Shown piece after piece: positions 7,682-15,934 of a DNA stretch of 64,000 bases. The stretch is from assembly GCF_013364275.1 (NCBI RefSeq), contig NZ_CP054932.1:2480001-2544000 (forward strand), read 5' to 3'. The notes under the pieces are model-generated. The model was not told where the DNA came from. It saw only the letters and a list, made by a program, of their open reading frames with translations, and made no database searches. Each line of letters opens with the position of its first letter. Position 1 is the first letter of the stretch. Source of the DNA: Actinomadura sp. NAK00032 (GTDB lineage Bacteria; Actinomycetota; Actinomycetes; Streptosporangiales; Streptosporangiaceae). A program made the position numbers and the translations under genes.

Positions 7682-8689
7682 ATGTCGGAGAAGCGCAAGC
7701 GCGCGACCATCCGGGAAGTGGCGCAGGCGACCGGTTTGTCGCCTGCGGCGGTGTCGTACGCGCTGCGCGGCATCCAGACCTCGGAGGAGACGCAGGAGCG
7801 GGTCCGCGCGGCGGCGGACGAGCTCGGCTACGAGGCCCACCCGATCGCCCGCGCGCTGGCCAGCGGCCGCACCGGCCAGGTCGGGCTGCTGTGCGGCTCC
7901 CTGGAGGACTACTGGCAGCAGTCCCTCGCGGTCGGCATCGGCCGCGCGCTGCTCGCCCGCGACCGCTACGCCCTCATCGTGGACGCGGGCGGCGATCCCG
8001 AGCGGGAGCTGGCCCTCGCCCGCCGGCTGCGCGACCAGCGGGTGGACGGGCTGATCGTGCAGCCGCTCGACCCGTCCGCCGCGCTGTGGGCCGAGCTCGC
8101 CGGCACCGTCCCGGTCGTGTCGATCGGCGACGCGCTGCACGGCGGCCAGGCGCAGGGCGAGGTCGTGTTCGACAACCGGCGCGGCGTCACGCTCGCGCTG
8201 GAGCACCTGCGCGGCCTCGGGCACCAGCGCGTCACCGTGTTCACCCCGACCGGCGCGAGCACCCCCGACCGCCCCGCCGACGTGCACGTCAACGCCGAGG
8301 CCGAGCGGCTCGGCCTGCGCGTGGACGTGGTGGTCGTGCCGCAGTCGCTCGCCGCCGCCACCGAGGTCGCGACGCGGGTGCTCGGCGGCCCCGACCGGCC
8401 GTCCGCGGTGTTCTGCTTCGCCGACTCGATCGCCTACGGCGTCTACGCCGCGACCCGCGCGCTCGGCCTCGCCGTCCCGGGCGACGTGGCGGTCTGCGGG
8501 TACGACAACCATCCGATGTCGGCGCTGCTCACGCCGCCGCTCACCACCGTCGACTGGGACATCGACGGCATCGTCCACTCCGCCGTCCGGCTCGTCGTGG
8601 ACGTCATCGACGGCAAGCCCCGCAAGCGCCGCGTGGTGCGCGAGCCGGCGCTGCGCGTCCGCGCCTCCACCGGCGGCGGGGCGGAGTAG
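7682..8689 (+). CDS. LacI-family transcriptional regulator
   Basis: A 335-residue repressor-type regulator. The N-terminal helix-turn-helix with hinge reads ATIREVAQATGLSPAAVSYA followed by RVRAAADELGYEAHPIARAL, a standard LacI DNA-binding domain. The rest is a periplasmic-binding-protein-like sensor domain (VGLLCGSLEDYW, VDGLIVQPL, DVAVCGYDNHP). The effector is unknown. I start at the ATG at 7682, since the DNA-binding domain then begins at residue 8. Likely targets are the divergent cupin gene and itself, through the three sites upstream. It ends 7 bp from the convergent ammonia-lyase homologue. Confidence 0.92.
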   Translation: MSEKRKRATIREVAQATGLSPAAVSYALRGIQTSEETQERVRAAADELGYEAHPIARALASGRTGQVGLLCGSLEDYWQQSLAVGIGRALLARDRYALIVDAGGDPERELALARRLRDQRVDGLIVQPLDPSAALWAELAGTVPVVSIGDALHGGQAQGEVVFDNRRGVTLALEHLRGLGHQRVTVFTPTGASTPDRPADVHVNAEAERLGLRVDVVVVPQSLAAATEVATRVLGGPDRPSAVFCFADSIAYGVYAATRALGLAVPGDVAVCGYDNHPMSALLTPPLTTVDWDIDGIVHSAVRLVVDVIDGKPRKRRVVREPALRVRASTGGGAE

Positions 8690-8696
8690 GGCCGGG

Positions 8697-10175
8697 TCAG
8701 GGATGCAGCCGCGCCAGCCGGGGCAGCAGGTCGGCCGCCGCCGCGATGTCGGAGTCGAGCGGCCGGTCCTCCACGCGCGGGTCCAGGACGGCGGCGGCCA
8801 GGTCGGTCGCCGCGCGCAGCGGCCCGCCGGACGGGGCGCGCCCCTGCATCCGCAGCGCCCGCGCGGCGGCGACCAGCTCGCAGCCGAGCCCCAGCCGGTA
8901 GGCGGCGACGGCGTCGGTCGTCGCGCGCGCCGACTGGGTCGAGAAGCCCGCGTGCTCCTCCACGCCGCGCGACAGCACCGCGCTGCCGAGCGCCGCCGGG
9001 GTCGCCAGGCGCCGCACGTCGGCCAGGCACGAGTGCGCCACGTACTCCAGGATCATGATCCCGGACGAGGCCTCCGTGGCGCCCTGGAACGGGTAGAGGC
9101 CGGTGAACGACGGCTCGGCGAGCGTCCCGAGGCGGGCGGCGGCGAGCGCCATGGTCTGGAACAGCGCCGCGCGGGCCGAGTCCAGGGCGAGCCCGGCGTA
9201 GGCGGTGTGGAAGTTGCCGTTGTGCCAGACCCGCCGCCCGGCGACGTCGACCAGCGGGTTCTCGGCGGCGGCGTTGATCTCCCGGGTGACGACCTCCTCG
9301 GCGTACCGCGCCGCCTCCAGCGCGGGCCCGTGCACCTGCGGGAACGCCCGGTACCCGTACGGGTCCTGGATGCGCATCGGCGCGGGCCGGTCGAAGGCGA
9401 GCAGCGCCCGCATCGCCGCCGCGGCGTCCCGCTGGCCGGGGTGCGGGCACGCGTCCTGCACCGCCTCGGCGTACGGCTCCTCCGAGCCCCGCACGGCGAA
9501 GTGCGACAGCGCCGCGACGACCGTCGAGGCGCGCAGCAGCTCGCGCAGGTCGGCGACCGCGAGCGCCGCCTCCCCGAGCGTGGCGGCGTTGGAGCTGATG
9601 AACGCGAGCGCGTCGGCGGAGCCGAGCCGGTAGCCGGGCCCGCGCGCCGCCCCGTCCGGGTCGGCGCTCCCGTCCGGGTCGGCCAGCCACGCCCGCTCGC
9701 CGAGCAGGCACAGCGCGGTCGACGCCAGCGCCGTCAGGTCGCCCGTGCCGATCGCCCCGTACACCGGCACCGGAGGAAGCAGGCCCAGATTGAGGACGTC
9801 CGCGAGAGCGCCCAGCACGCCCGGTTCCACCCCCGACCCGCCCGCCGCGAGCTGGTTCAGCCGGACCGTCAGCATCGCCCGGACGATCTCCGGGGCGACC
9901 AGCGGCCCGGCCCCGGCGGCGTGGCTGCGCAGCAGGCGCAGGCCGTGCGCGTCGGCGTCCTCCCACTCCACGTCCACCACGCGGTTCGCGCCGACGCCGG
10001 TCGTCCGCCCGTACACCGGCTGCGTCGCGGCGGCCTCGCGGGCGGTCCGCCACGCGGCGCCGGCCCGCGCGACCCCTTCCGGGCCCATGACGATCGTCAC
10101 ATCCGAGCGGGCCGCGGCGACCACCTGGCCGCAGGTGAGCGCGGTCCCGTCGATAACGATTCGACTGTTCTCCAC
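8697..10175 (-). CDS. Aromatic amino acid ammonia-lyase homologue with altered MIO motif
   Basis: A 492-residue member of the histidine/phenylalanine/tyrosine ammonia-lyase and aminomutase superfamily. The active-site loop Tyr is present (VYGRTTGVGANR), as is NGNFHTAYAG. The MIO prosthetic group normally forms from Ala-Ser-Gly or Cys-Ser-Gly before Asp-Leu. Here the stretch reads YGAIGTGDLTAL, one residue shorter than YGSLGCSGDL of the hutH product in this window, giving Gly-Thr-Gly. The usual QEDHVSMG segment is also replaced by VEEHAGFSTQ. Either it makes an unusual MIO or it has another activity. The GTG start has a TAGCGT -10-like box about 12 nt upstream and may be leaderless. Confidence 0.8.
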   Translation of the reverse strand: MENSRIVIDGTALTCGQVVAAARSDVTIVMGPEGVARAGAAWRTAREAAATQPVYGRTTGVGANRVVDVEWEDADAHGLRLLRSHAAGAGPLVAPEIVRAMLTVRLNQLAAGGSGVEPGVLGALADVLNLGLLPPVPVYGAIGTGDLTALASTALCLLGERAWLADPDGSADPDGAARGPGYRLGSADALAFISSNAATLGEAALAVADLRELLRASTVVAALSHFAVRGSEEPYAEAVQDACPHPGQRDAAAAMRALLAFDRPAPMRIQDPYGYRAFPQVHGPALEAARYAEEVVTREINAAAENPLVDVAGRRVWHNGNFHTAYAGLALDSARAALFQTMALAAARLGTLAEPSFTGLYPFQGATEASSGIMILEYVAHSCLADVRRLATPAALGSAVLSRGVEEHAGFSTQSARATTDAVAAYRLGLGCELVAAARALRMQGRAPSGGPLRAATDLAAAVLDPRVEDRPLDSDIAAAADLLPRLARLHP

Positions 10176-10254
10176 GCGGCTACGCTACTTTCCCCTGTTT
10201 ACCGGTAGTTATGCTCGACAACCGACGTTCCGGACAAGCTGGGACACCGAGGTG

Positions 10255-10275
10255 ACCGTACCCATTGGTTACGGT
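10255..10275. promoter_or_regulatory. 21-bp palindrome upstream of the osmoprotectant ABC operon
   Basis: ACCGTA at 10255-10260 and TACGGT at 10270-10275 flank a 9-bp centre whose inner bases also pair except one pair, giving a 21-bp near-perfect palindrome about 60 bp before the operon start. An 8-bp palindrome TACCGGTA lies at 10200-10207 nearer the divergent lyase gene. Either could be an operator. Confidence 0.5.
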
Positions 10276-10334
10276 TGGCGGGTAGGCCGAAATCGATCAT
10301 CGGCGTCGCGGGCGCCCAACGAGGACGTGAATCG

Positions 10335-11519
10335 TTGATCACCTTTGAGGGCGTCACCAAGCGCTACCCGGGCGGCACCGTCGCCCTGGACGATGTCAGC
10401 CTCGACTGCCCCACCGGGCGCATCACCGTGTTCGTCGGCACGTCCGGCGGCGGCAAGACCACCGCGCTGCGGACCATCAACCGGATGGTCGACCCGACGT
10501 CCGGCCGCGTGCTCATCGACGGGCGGGACGTCCGCGAGCGCAAGCCGGCCGAGCTGCGGCGCGGCATCGGCTACGTCATCCAGCACGCCGGGCTGTTCCC
10601 GCACCGCACCATCGTCGACAACATCGCCACCGTCCCCTACCTCGTCGGCTGGAACAAGAAGAAGGCGCGCGAGCGGGCGCTGGAGCTGATGGAACGGGTC
10701 GGGCTCGACCCCGCGATGGGGAAGCGCTACCCGTTCCAGCTGTCCGGCGGGCAGCAGCAGCGCGTCGGCGTCGCGCGGGCGCTCGCCGCCGACCCGCCGA
10801 TCATGCTGATGGACGAGCCGTTCAGCGCCGTCGACCCCGTCGTCCGCGGCGAGCTGCAGGACGAGTTCCTCCGCCTCCAGGACGAACTGCACAAGACGAT
10901 CGTGTTCGTCACCCACGACATCGACGAGGCCATCAAGCTCGGCGACCGGATCGCGGTGTTCGAGACCGGCGGCCGGCTCGTCCAGGTCGACAGCCCCGAA
11001 GACCTCCTCGCCCGGCCCGCGAACGACTTCGTCGCCGGGTTCATCGGGCGCGACCGCGGCATCCGGCGGCTGTCGTTCGTCCCGTCCGCGTCCGTGCCGC
11101 TGAACGAGCGCGGCGTCCTGCCCGCCGACACCCCGGTGGCCGAGGCGCCCTCCGAGGGCTGGGTCCTGGTCGTGGACGGCGACCGGCGCCCGCTCGGCTG
11201 GGCCTCGGCCGGCGTCCTGCCGTCCTCCGGTGTGCTCGGCGACGCGCGGCTCGCACCGGTCGGGCACACCTTCGACACCGAGACCGACTCCGTCCGGGCC
11301 GCGCTCGACGCCGCGATCCTGTCGCCGTCCGGCCGCGCCGTGAGCGTCGACGCCGGCGGGCGGCTCGTCGGCGTCGCCGACCAGCAGGACCTGACCAGCG
11401 CCATCGCCCGCACCGGCGCCACCGCCGATCCCGACGCCGGCACCGGTCCAGACGCCGACACCGATCCCGGCGCCGACACCGATCCCGGCGCGCCGTCCCT
11501 GGCCAAGGAGGGCGGCTGA
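10335..11519 (+). CDS. Osmoprotectant-type ABC transporter ATPase (OpuCA/ProV-like)
   Basis: A 394-residue ATPase energising import of a quaternary amine such as glycine betaine, carnitine or choline. Walker A is GTSGGGKTT, the signature LSGGQQQRVG, Walker B IMLMDEPFSAVD and the H-loop VTHD. The segment IGYVIQHAGLFPHRTIVDNI is typical of the quaternary-amine subfamily. After about residue 240 there is a degenerate CBS-like region and an Asp/Pro/Gly-rich tail made of DADTDPGADTDPG-type repeats. I choose the TTG at 10335, giving the usual ITFEGVTKRYPGG start; a GAGGA lies 9 nt before it. Its stop overlaps the next ATG. Confidence 0.88.
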   Translation: MITFEGVTKRYPGGTVALDDVSLDCPTGRITVFVGTSGGGKTTALRTINRMVDPTSGRVLIDGRDVRERKPAELRRGIGYVIQHAGLFPHRTIVDNIATVPYLVGWNKKKARERALELMERVGLDPAMGKRYPFQLSGGQQQRVGVARALAADPPIMLMDEPFSAVDPVVRGELQDEFLRLQDELHKTIVFVTHDIDEAIKLGDRIAVFETGGRLVQVDSPEDLLARPANDFVAGFIGRDRGIRRLSFVPSASVPLNERGVLPADTPVAEAPSEGWVLVVDGDRRPLGWASAGVLPSSGVLGDARLAPVGHTFDTETDSVRAALDAAILSPSGRAVSVDAGGRLVGVADQQDLTSAIARTGATADPDAGTGPDADTDPGADTDPGAPSLAKEGG

Positions 11520-12166
11520 TGGACATCGACTGGGGCTGGATCGGCGAGCACACCGACTCGCTGGGCGAGCACGCCGTCCTGCACCTGCGGCTCGCGCTGC
11601 TGCCGGTGCTGTTCGGGCTGCTCATCTCGCTGCCGGTCGGCGTGCTGTGCCGCCGCTGGGGCTGGCTGTACCTGCCCGCGCTGACCCTCTCGAACGTGCT
11701 GTACGCGATCCCGTCGCTGGCGCTGTTCATGCTGTTCATCGACTACACCGGGCTCAACCCGGCCACGGTGATGATCCCGCTGACCCTGTACAGCCTGTCG
11801 GTGCTCGTCCCGAACGTCGTGGACGGCCTGGCGTCGGTGTCCGAACCCGTCCGGCAGGCCGCCACCGCGATGGGCTTCGGGCCGCTGCGCCGGCTGCTGC
11901 AGGTCGAGCTGCCGATCGCGGTCCCGATCGTCATCGCCGGGACGCGGGTCGCCGCCGTCTCCTCCATCAGCCTCGTCGCGGTCGGCCAGCTGATCGGGCA
12001 GGGCGGGCTCGGCGAGGACATCATCCGCGGCTACCAGCTGCAGTTCCAGACGCAGATCGTCGCCGCGACCGTCCTGATCATCCTGCTGGCCCTGGTCACG
12101 GACGCGATCCTGGTCACCGTCCAGCGCCTGCTCACACCGTGGGCGCGGGCAAGGGGGGCATCGTGA
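11519..12166 (+). CDS. Osmoprotectant ABC transporter permease 1 (OpuCB-like)
   Basis: A 215-residue permease with five to six hydrophobic segments and the binding-protein-dependent transport signature around AATAMGFGPLRRLLQVELPIAVPI. LSNVLYAIPSLALFMLFI is typical of OpuCB/ProW relatives. The ATG overlaps the ATPase stop (ATGA), and its own stop overlaps the next GTG, so the operon is tightly coupled. Confidence 0.88.
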   Translation: MDIDWGWIGEHTDSLGEHAVLHLRLALLPVLFGLLISLPVGVLCRRWGWLYLPALTLSNVLYAIPSLALFMLFIDYTGLNPATVMIPLTLYSLSVLVPNVVDGLASVSEPVRQAATAMGFGPLRRLLQVELPIAVPIVIAGTRVAAVSSISLVAVGQLIGQGGLGEDIIRGYQLQFQTQIVAATVLIILLALVTDAILVTVQRLLTPWARARGAS

Positions 12167-12849
12167 CCGACGTGTGGAACCAGATCGACCTGTTCTGGAC
12201 GTGGCTGACCGCCTCGTCCCAGTGGCACGGCGCCGACGGCATCCCGCACCGGCTGCTCCAGCACCTCTACTACAGCGGCGTGTCGCTCGCGGCCGCCGCG
12301 GTGATCGGGCTGGCGCTCGGCCTGCTCATCGGGCATACCGGCCGCGGCGGCTTCCTCGCCATCACGCTCGCGAACTTCGCCCGCGCGATCCCGACCTTCG
12401 GGCTCATCCTGTTCATCGTCGTGATCGAGTACAGCATCACGCCGGTGCTGGTCGCGCTGGTGGCGCTGGCCGTCCCGCCGATCCTGGTGAACACCTTCGA
12501 GGGCATCCGCGGTGTCGACGCCGACGCCAAGGACGCGGCGCGCGGCATGGGCATGACCGGCTGGGGCGTCCTGTGGCACGCGGAGCTGCCGATGGCGCTG
12601 CCGCTGATCCTGCTCGGCCTGCGCACCTCGGCGATCCAGGTCGTCGCGACCGCCACCATCGCCGCCTACCCCGGCTTCGGCGGCCTCGGCCGCTACATCA
12701 TCGACGGGCTGGCCCGCAACGACTACCAGCTCGTCATCGGGGGGACCGTGCTCGTCGTCCTGCTCGCCCTGATCGTCCAGCTCGTCTTCGCGGCGCTGCG
12801 CCGTGTCGTGATCTCGCCGGGACTGCTCGGCTCCGCCCGTTCCTCCTGA
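12163..12849 (+). CDS. Osmoprotectant ABC transporter permease 2 (OpuCD-like)
   Basis: A 228-residue second permease. It carries NFARAIPTFGLILFIVV and the inner-membrane signature DAARGMGMTGWGVLWHAELP followed by MALPLILLGLRTSAIQVVAT. It starts with GTG at 12163, which overlaps the preceding stop. Two distinct permeases and a separate binding protein is the OpuC layout rather than the fused permease/binding-protein layout. Confidence 0.88.
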   Translation: MTDVWNQIDLFWTWLTASSQWHGADGIPHRLLQHLYYSGVSLAAAAVIGLALGLLIGHTGRGGFLAITLANFARAIPTFGLILFIVVIEYSITPVLVALVALAVPPILVNTFEGIRGVDADAKDAARGMGMTGWGVLWHAELPMALPLILLGLRTSAIQVVATATIAAYPGFGGLGRYIIDGLARNDYQLVIGGTVLVVLLALIVQLVFAALRRVVISPGLLGSARSS

Positions 12850-12869
12850 CCGACCGAAGGACAAGGACC

Positions 12870-13796
12870 ATGAAGAAACTCATCCGTGGCGCGGCGATCG
12901 GCCTCGCGGCCGCCCTCACGCTGTCGGCCTGCGGCGGCGGGGACTCGTCCGGCGACGACAAGAACCCGCTCGCCGGGGGCGGCAAGAGCGGCACGATCAC
13001 CGTCGGCGGCGCCAACTTCCCCGAGAGCAACCTGCTCGGCGAGGTCTACGCGCAGGCGCTGGAGGCCAAGGGCCTCAAGGTGATCCGCAAGTTCAACATC
13101 GGCGCCCGCGAGATCTACTACGACCAGGTCGTCAAGGGCGGCATCAGCGTGATGCCGGAGTACAACGGCGCGCTGCTCACCACCTCGGTCGACAAGAGCA
13201 GCACCGCCGCGACCACCGAGGAGATCAACGCCGCCCTCAAGGCCAAGCTGCCGCCGTCCGTGGAGATCCTCGACTCGGCCCAGGCCGAGGACAAGGACTC
13301 CGTGACGGTCAACCCGCAGACGGCCGCCAAGTACAGCCTGAAGTCCATCGCCGACCTCAAGCCGGTCGCCAAGGACCTCGTCATCGCCGGGCCGTCGGAG
13401 TTCAAGACCCGCCAGCAGGGCCTCGTCGGCCTCCAGAAGGTCTACGGCCTGGAGTTCAAGAAGTTCCAGCCGTTCGACGCGGGCGCCCAGGCCACCCTGG
13501 TGAAGCTGCTCACCGAGAACAAGATCCAGGCCGCCGACCTGTTCACCACCGACCCGACCATCCAGCAGAACAAGCTGGTCGTCCTGGAGGACCCGGAGAA
13601 CGTCTTCAGCGCCCAGAACGTCACGCCGCTGATCAACAAGGAGGCGGTGAACGACCAGGCGAAGGCGGCCCTCAACGGCGTCTCCGCCAAGCTCACCACC
13701 CAGGACCTCCTGGACATGATGAAGCGCATCGCCATCGACAAGGACGACCAGGAGAAGGTCGCCGAGGACTGGCTGAAGAAGTCCGGCCTGGCCTGA
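12870..13796 (+). CDS. Osmoprotectant ABC transporter substrate-binding lipoprotein (OpuCC-like)
   Basis: A 308-residue binding protein with an N-terminal lipoprotein signal (LTLSAC, Cys21) followed by a Gly/Ser/Asp linker. The mature part begins GTITVGGANFPESNLLGEVY, the usual start of the QAT-type binding fold; VMPEYNGALL and LFTTDPTIQQNKLVVLEDP are family segments. The ligand is inferred to be betaine, carnitine or choline but is not shown by the sequence. The ATG at 12870 is preceded by an AAGGACAAGGA stretch. A strong hairpin follows the gene. Confidence 0.9.
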   Translation: MKKLIRGAAIGLAAALTLSACGGGDSSGDDKNPLAGGGKSGTITVGGANFPESNLLGEVYAQALEAKGLKVIRKFNIGAREIYYDQVVKGGISVMPEYNGALLTTSVDKSSTAATTEEINAALKAKLPPSVEILDSAQAEDKDSVTVNPQTAAKYSLKSIADLKPVAKDLVIAGPSEFKTRQQGLVGLQKVYGLEFKKFQPFDAGAQATLVKLLTENKIQAADLFTTDPTIQQNKLVVLEDPENVFSAQNVTPLINKEAVNDQAKAALNGVSAKLTTQDLLDMMKRIAIDKDDQEKVAEDWLKKSGLA

Positions 13797-13809
13797 CGCC
13801 CACCCTCAT

Positions 13810-13842
13810 AAGAGCCCGCCGCGCGCCGCGCGGCGGGCTCTT
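13810..13842. terminator. Strong hairpin terminator after the ABC operon
   Basis: AAGAGCCCGCCGCGCG (13810-13825) is followed, after one base, by its exact complement ending CTCTT at 13842, making a stem of about 14-16 bp. It sits between two convergent genes, begins with AAGAG and ends CTCTT, and can act in both directions. Confidence 0.88.
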
Positions 13843-13847
13843 GCCGG

Positions 13848-14831
13848 TCACAGTGACTGCGGGGGCATGGGGACGGTCCGGTACGGCTCGATCCAGTCGC
13901 CTTCGCGCAGGTCGGGGAAGTCGATGGCGACCCGCATCTTGGAGTTGGGGCCCGAGCGCAGTGACTGCTCCAGCAGCCCCTGCGTGACCACGCTGCGGAT
14001 GGTCGCTCCGTCGGCGATGACGGTCTTGTCGCGCAGGATGCGGGCGCGGTGCCCCGCCGCGAGCCCCTCGGCCGGGTTCGCCGACAGCACGTAGTCCCTG
14101 ATCGGCAGGACGATGGTGCGGGTCACGGAACCGGTGGCCTCGATGTCGGTGACGCTGAGCGTGGACGTCCGCTCCTCCGTCGATTCCGGCGCGGGCACGG
14201 CGTAGGCGAGGACGGTGTCTCCGGCGCGCAGGTCGGGATGTCCGAGGTAGAGGGCCCCTTGCCCGCCCGCTGCCAGCTCGTTCAGCGGCTGCCCGGCGTC
14301 GTCGGTCAGGAGCAGAAGCCGTAGCGCGTCGGCGAGCGGGCGGCCGCCGCGCACGACCCGCACCCGGTCACCCGCCCGCAGACGTCCCTCGACCGCGTCG
14401 GCCAGCGCGCCCGGCCCCGCCAGTGGGTCGCCGGCCGTCCCGCGCACGGTCGCCCGCCCGAGGGGGAGTTCCCGCTCGGGCGGCACGGCCCAGCAGCCGA
14501 CCGCGGGTTCGGCGCGGGTGTAGAACTCGAACTGGTCGTCCACGCGGACGTCGCCGTGCCCGGCCGCCACCGCCGACCGGCGGAACTGGCCGATCTCCGC
14601 CCGCGCCTCCAGCCGCGTCCCGATGACCTTCTCCCTGATCAGCGCCCCCGCGCGGAGGTCGTCGGCGATCAGGACCCCGGCCCGGAACTGGCGTGCCCGG
14701 ACGCCCTGCGGCAGCTCGCCGCCCTGCCCCCGGCCCTGGGGCAGCTCGCCGAACCCCGGTGCCTCCCGGAAGCTCGACATCCTCATCCAGCAATGACGTC
14801 GCTCGCCCAGCCAGGCGGAGTGCTCACCCAT
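13848..14831 (-). CDS. IF-2-like beta-barrel protein lacking a GTPase domain
   Basis: No named family that I can give. The 327-residue protein resembles the C-terminal barrels of translation initiation factor IF-2. At about 250-320, ARILRDKTVIADGATIRSVV and KMRVAIDFPDLREGDWIEPY match the IF-2 domain IV pattern (VRVLRDG..V..GxIxSL, then a cGi..xnFxDiKxGDxIExY-like end). Residues 45-108 repeat the pattern (GALIREKVIGTRLEARAEIG, then VDDQFEFYTRAE). Between them, 130-212 looks like an EF-Tu domain 2 barrel (LRAGDRVRVVRGGRPL, LRAGDTVLAY). No P-loop, NKxD or other G motif is present. The start is uncertain; internal ATGs at 14786 and 14780 are possible. Residues 28-43 repeat GELPQG. Confidence 0.6.
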   Translation of the reverse strand: MGEHSAWLGERRHCWMRMSSFREAPGFGELPQGRGQGGELPQGVRARQFRAGVLIADDLRAGALIREKVIGTRLEARAEIGQFRRSAVAAGHGDVRVDDQFEFYTRAEPAVGCWAVPPERELPLGRATVRGTAGDPLAGPGALADAVEGRLRAGDRVRVVRGGRPLADALRLLLLTDDAGQPLNELAAGGQGALYLGHPDLRAGDTVLAYAVPAPESTEERTSTLSVTDIEATGSVTRTIVLPIRDYVLSANPAEGLAAGHRARILRDKTVIADGATIRSVVTQGLLEQSLRSGPNSKMRVAIDFPDLREGDWIEPYRTVPMPPQSL

Positions 14832-14898
14832 GAGGGGTCCCCAATCGTCCCGGTGCCTCCGGAGATGCGGCAGCCTACCGCCGACGCGGGCGGCACGG

Positions 14899-15849
14899 TC
14901 AGGACGCCGGAGCGGCGCGCTTGCTGTACGACGTGATCGGGGCGGTCTCCACGCGCTCGACGCCGTCCAGCGCCCCGATCCGGCCGGCGAGGTAGGTGTA
15001 GAGGGCGTCCTCGTCGCGGCAGACGGCGATGGCCATGAGGTTGTGCGGCCCGGTGGTCGCGCCGACGAAGGCCGCTTCGGCGTCGCCGGCCAGGGCCCGG
15101 GCGGTGGCGGCGAGCCGGGACGGGACGACGGTCAGCCACAGCAGGCACTGGGCCGAGAAGCCGAGCAGCGCCGGGTCGACCTCGACGTCGAAGTGCAGCG
15201 TGCCGGACCGGCGCAGGGCCTCCAGCCGGCGGCGGACCGCCGACTCCGACCAGCCGAGGCGGCGCGCCAGGCTCGGGTGGGCGGCCCGGCCGTCGGCGGC
15301 CAGGGCGGGCAGCAGCCCCCGGTCGAGGTCGCCGAGGACGACCGGGCCGGTGCCGTCGGATGCGGGCGGCCGGAGCGCGGCGACCTGTTCTGCGGTGAGC
15401 GCCGATGTCCGGCCGAACCAGCGGCCGTCCATCAGATGGCGCAGCAGCCGGTCCGCCCGCACGTCGAGGATCCGCGGGTGCCGGGTCAGCGACGCGAGCG
15501 GGGCGGGCCGCCCGGCGGGCGCGCGCAGGATGCAGATGATCTCGGTGCCGCTCGACAGCACGGTCACCCACGCGGTGTCGGGCCGCCGCGCCAGCGACCC
15601 GGCCAGCGCGCCGGCGGCGGCGGGCGGCACGCGCAGGCGCACCAGCCATTCGGCGTGGCCGAGGCCGCGCGTGTCGACCACGGCGGTGACGCGGGCGGCG
15701 CCGGCGGCGCGCAGCCGGGCGAAGCGGCGGGCCAGCGTCCGGTCGGAGACGTCGAGCACGCCGGCGATCCTGCTGAAGGGGGCGCGCCCGTCGACGTGGA
15801 GCGCGTGCAGCAGCCGCAGGTCGACCGGGTCGAGGATGACCGAATCCAC
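14899..15849 (-). CDS. Double-length Lrp/AsnC-family regulator
   Basis: A 316-residue protein with two Lrp/AsnC units in tandem. Unit one has a DNA-binding start LDPVDLRLLHALHVDGRAPF with a helix-turn-helix; unit two has LDRGLLPALAADGRAAHPSL with a second one (LARRLGWSESAVRRRLEAL). Each is followed by a RAM-like ligand domain. Most family members are half this length; tandem forms occur in actinobacteria. The GTG at 15849 is chosen because LDPVDLR then falls at residues 6-12, as expected. It is divergent from the VOC/esterase pair 85 bp away, its likely target. Confidence 0.85.
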   Translation of the reverse strand: MDSVILDPVDLRLLHALHVDGRAPFSRIAGVLDVSDRTLARRFARLRAAGAARVTAVVDTRGLGHAEWLVRLRVPPAAAGALAGSLARRPDTAWVTVLSSGTEIICILRAPAGRPAPLASLTRHPRILDVRADRLLRHLMDGRWFGRTSALTAEQVAALRPPASDGTGPVVLGDLDRGLLPALAADGRAAHPSLARRLGWSESAVRRRLEALRRSGTLHFDVEVDPALLGFSAQCLLWLTVVPSRLAATARALAGDAEAAFVGATTGPHNLMAIAVCRDEDALYTYLAGRIGALDGVERVETAPITSYSKRAAPAS

Positions 15850-15934
15850 CCGATGATGGTACGTCGATGTCGGATCCCGGCGTCTGCGGCGCCCGTGGGG
15901 GACGGGACGGCGGTCGCGGGCGCAGCATCTGCGT

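Noticed and set aside
10335-13796. Assignment of the OpuC-like importer as the ergothioneine importer EgtU because egt genes are close
   Set aside because: EgtU as I know it has a binding domain fused to the permease; this has separate genes and typical betaine-type features. Proximity is about 7 kb and with other genes between.
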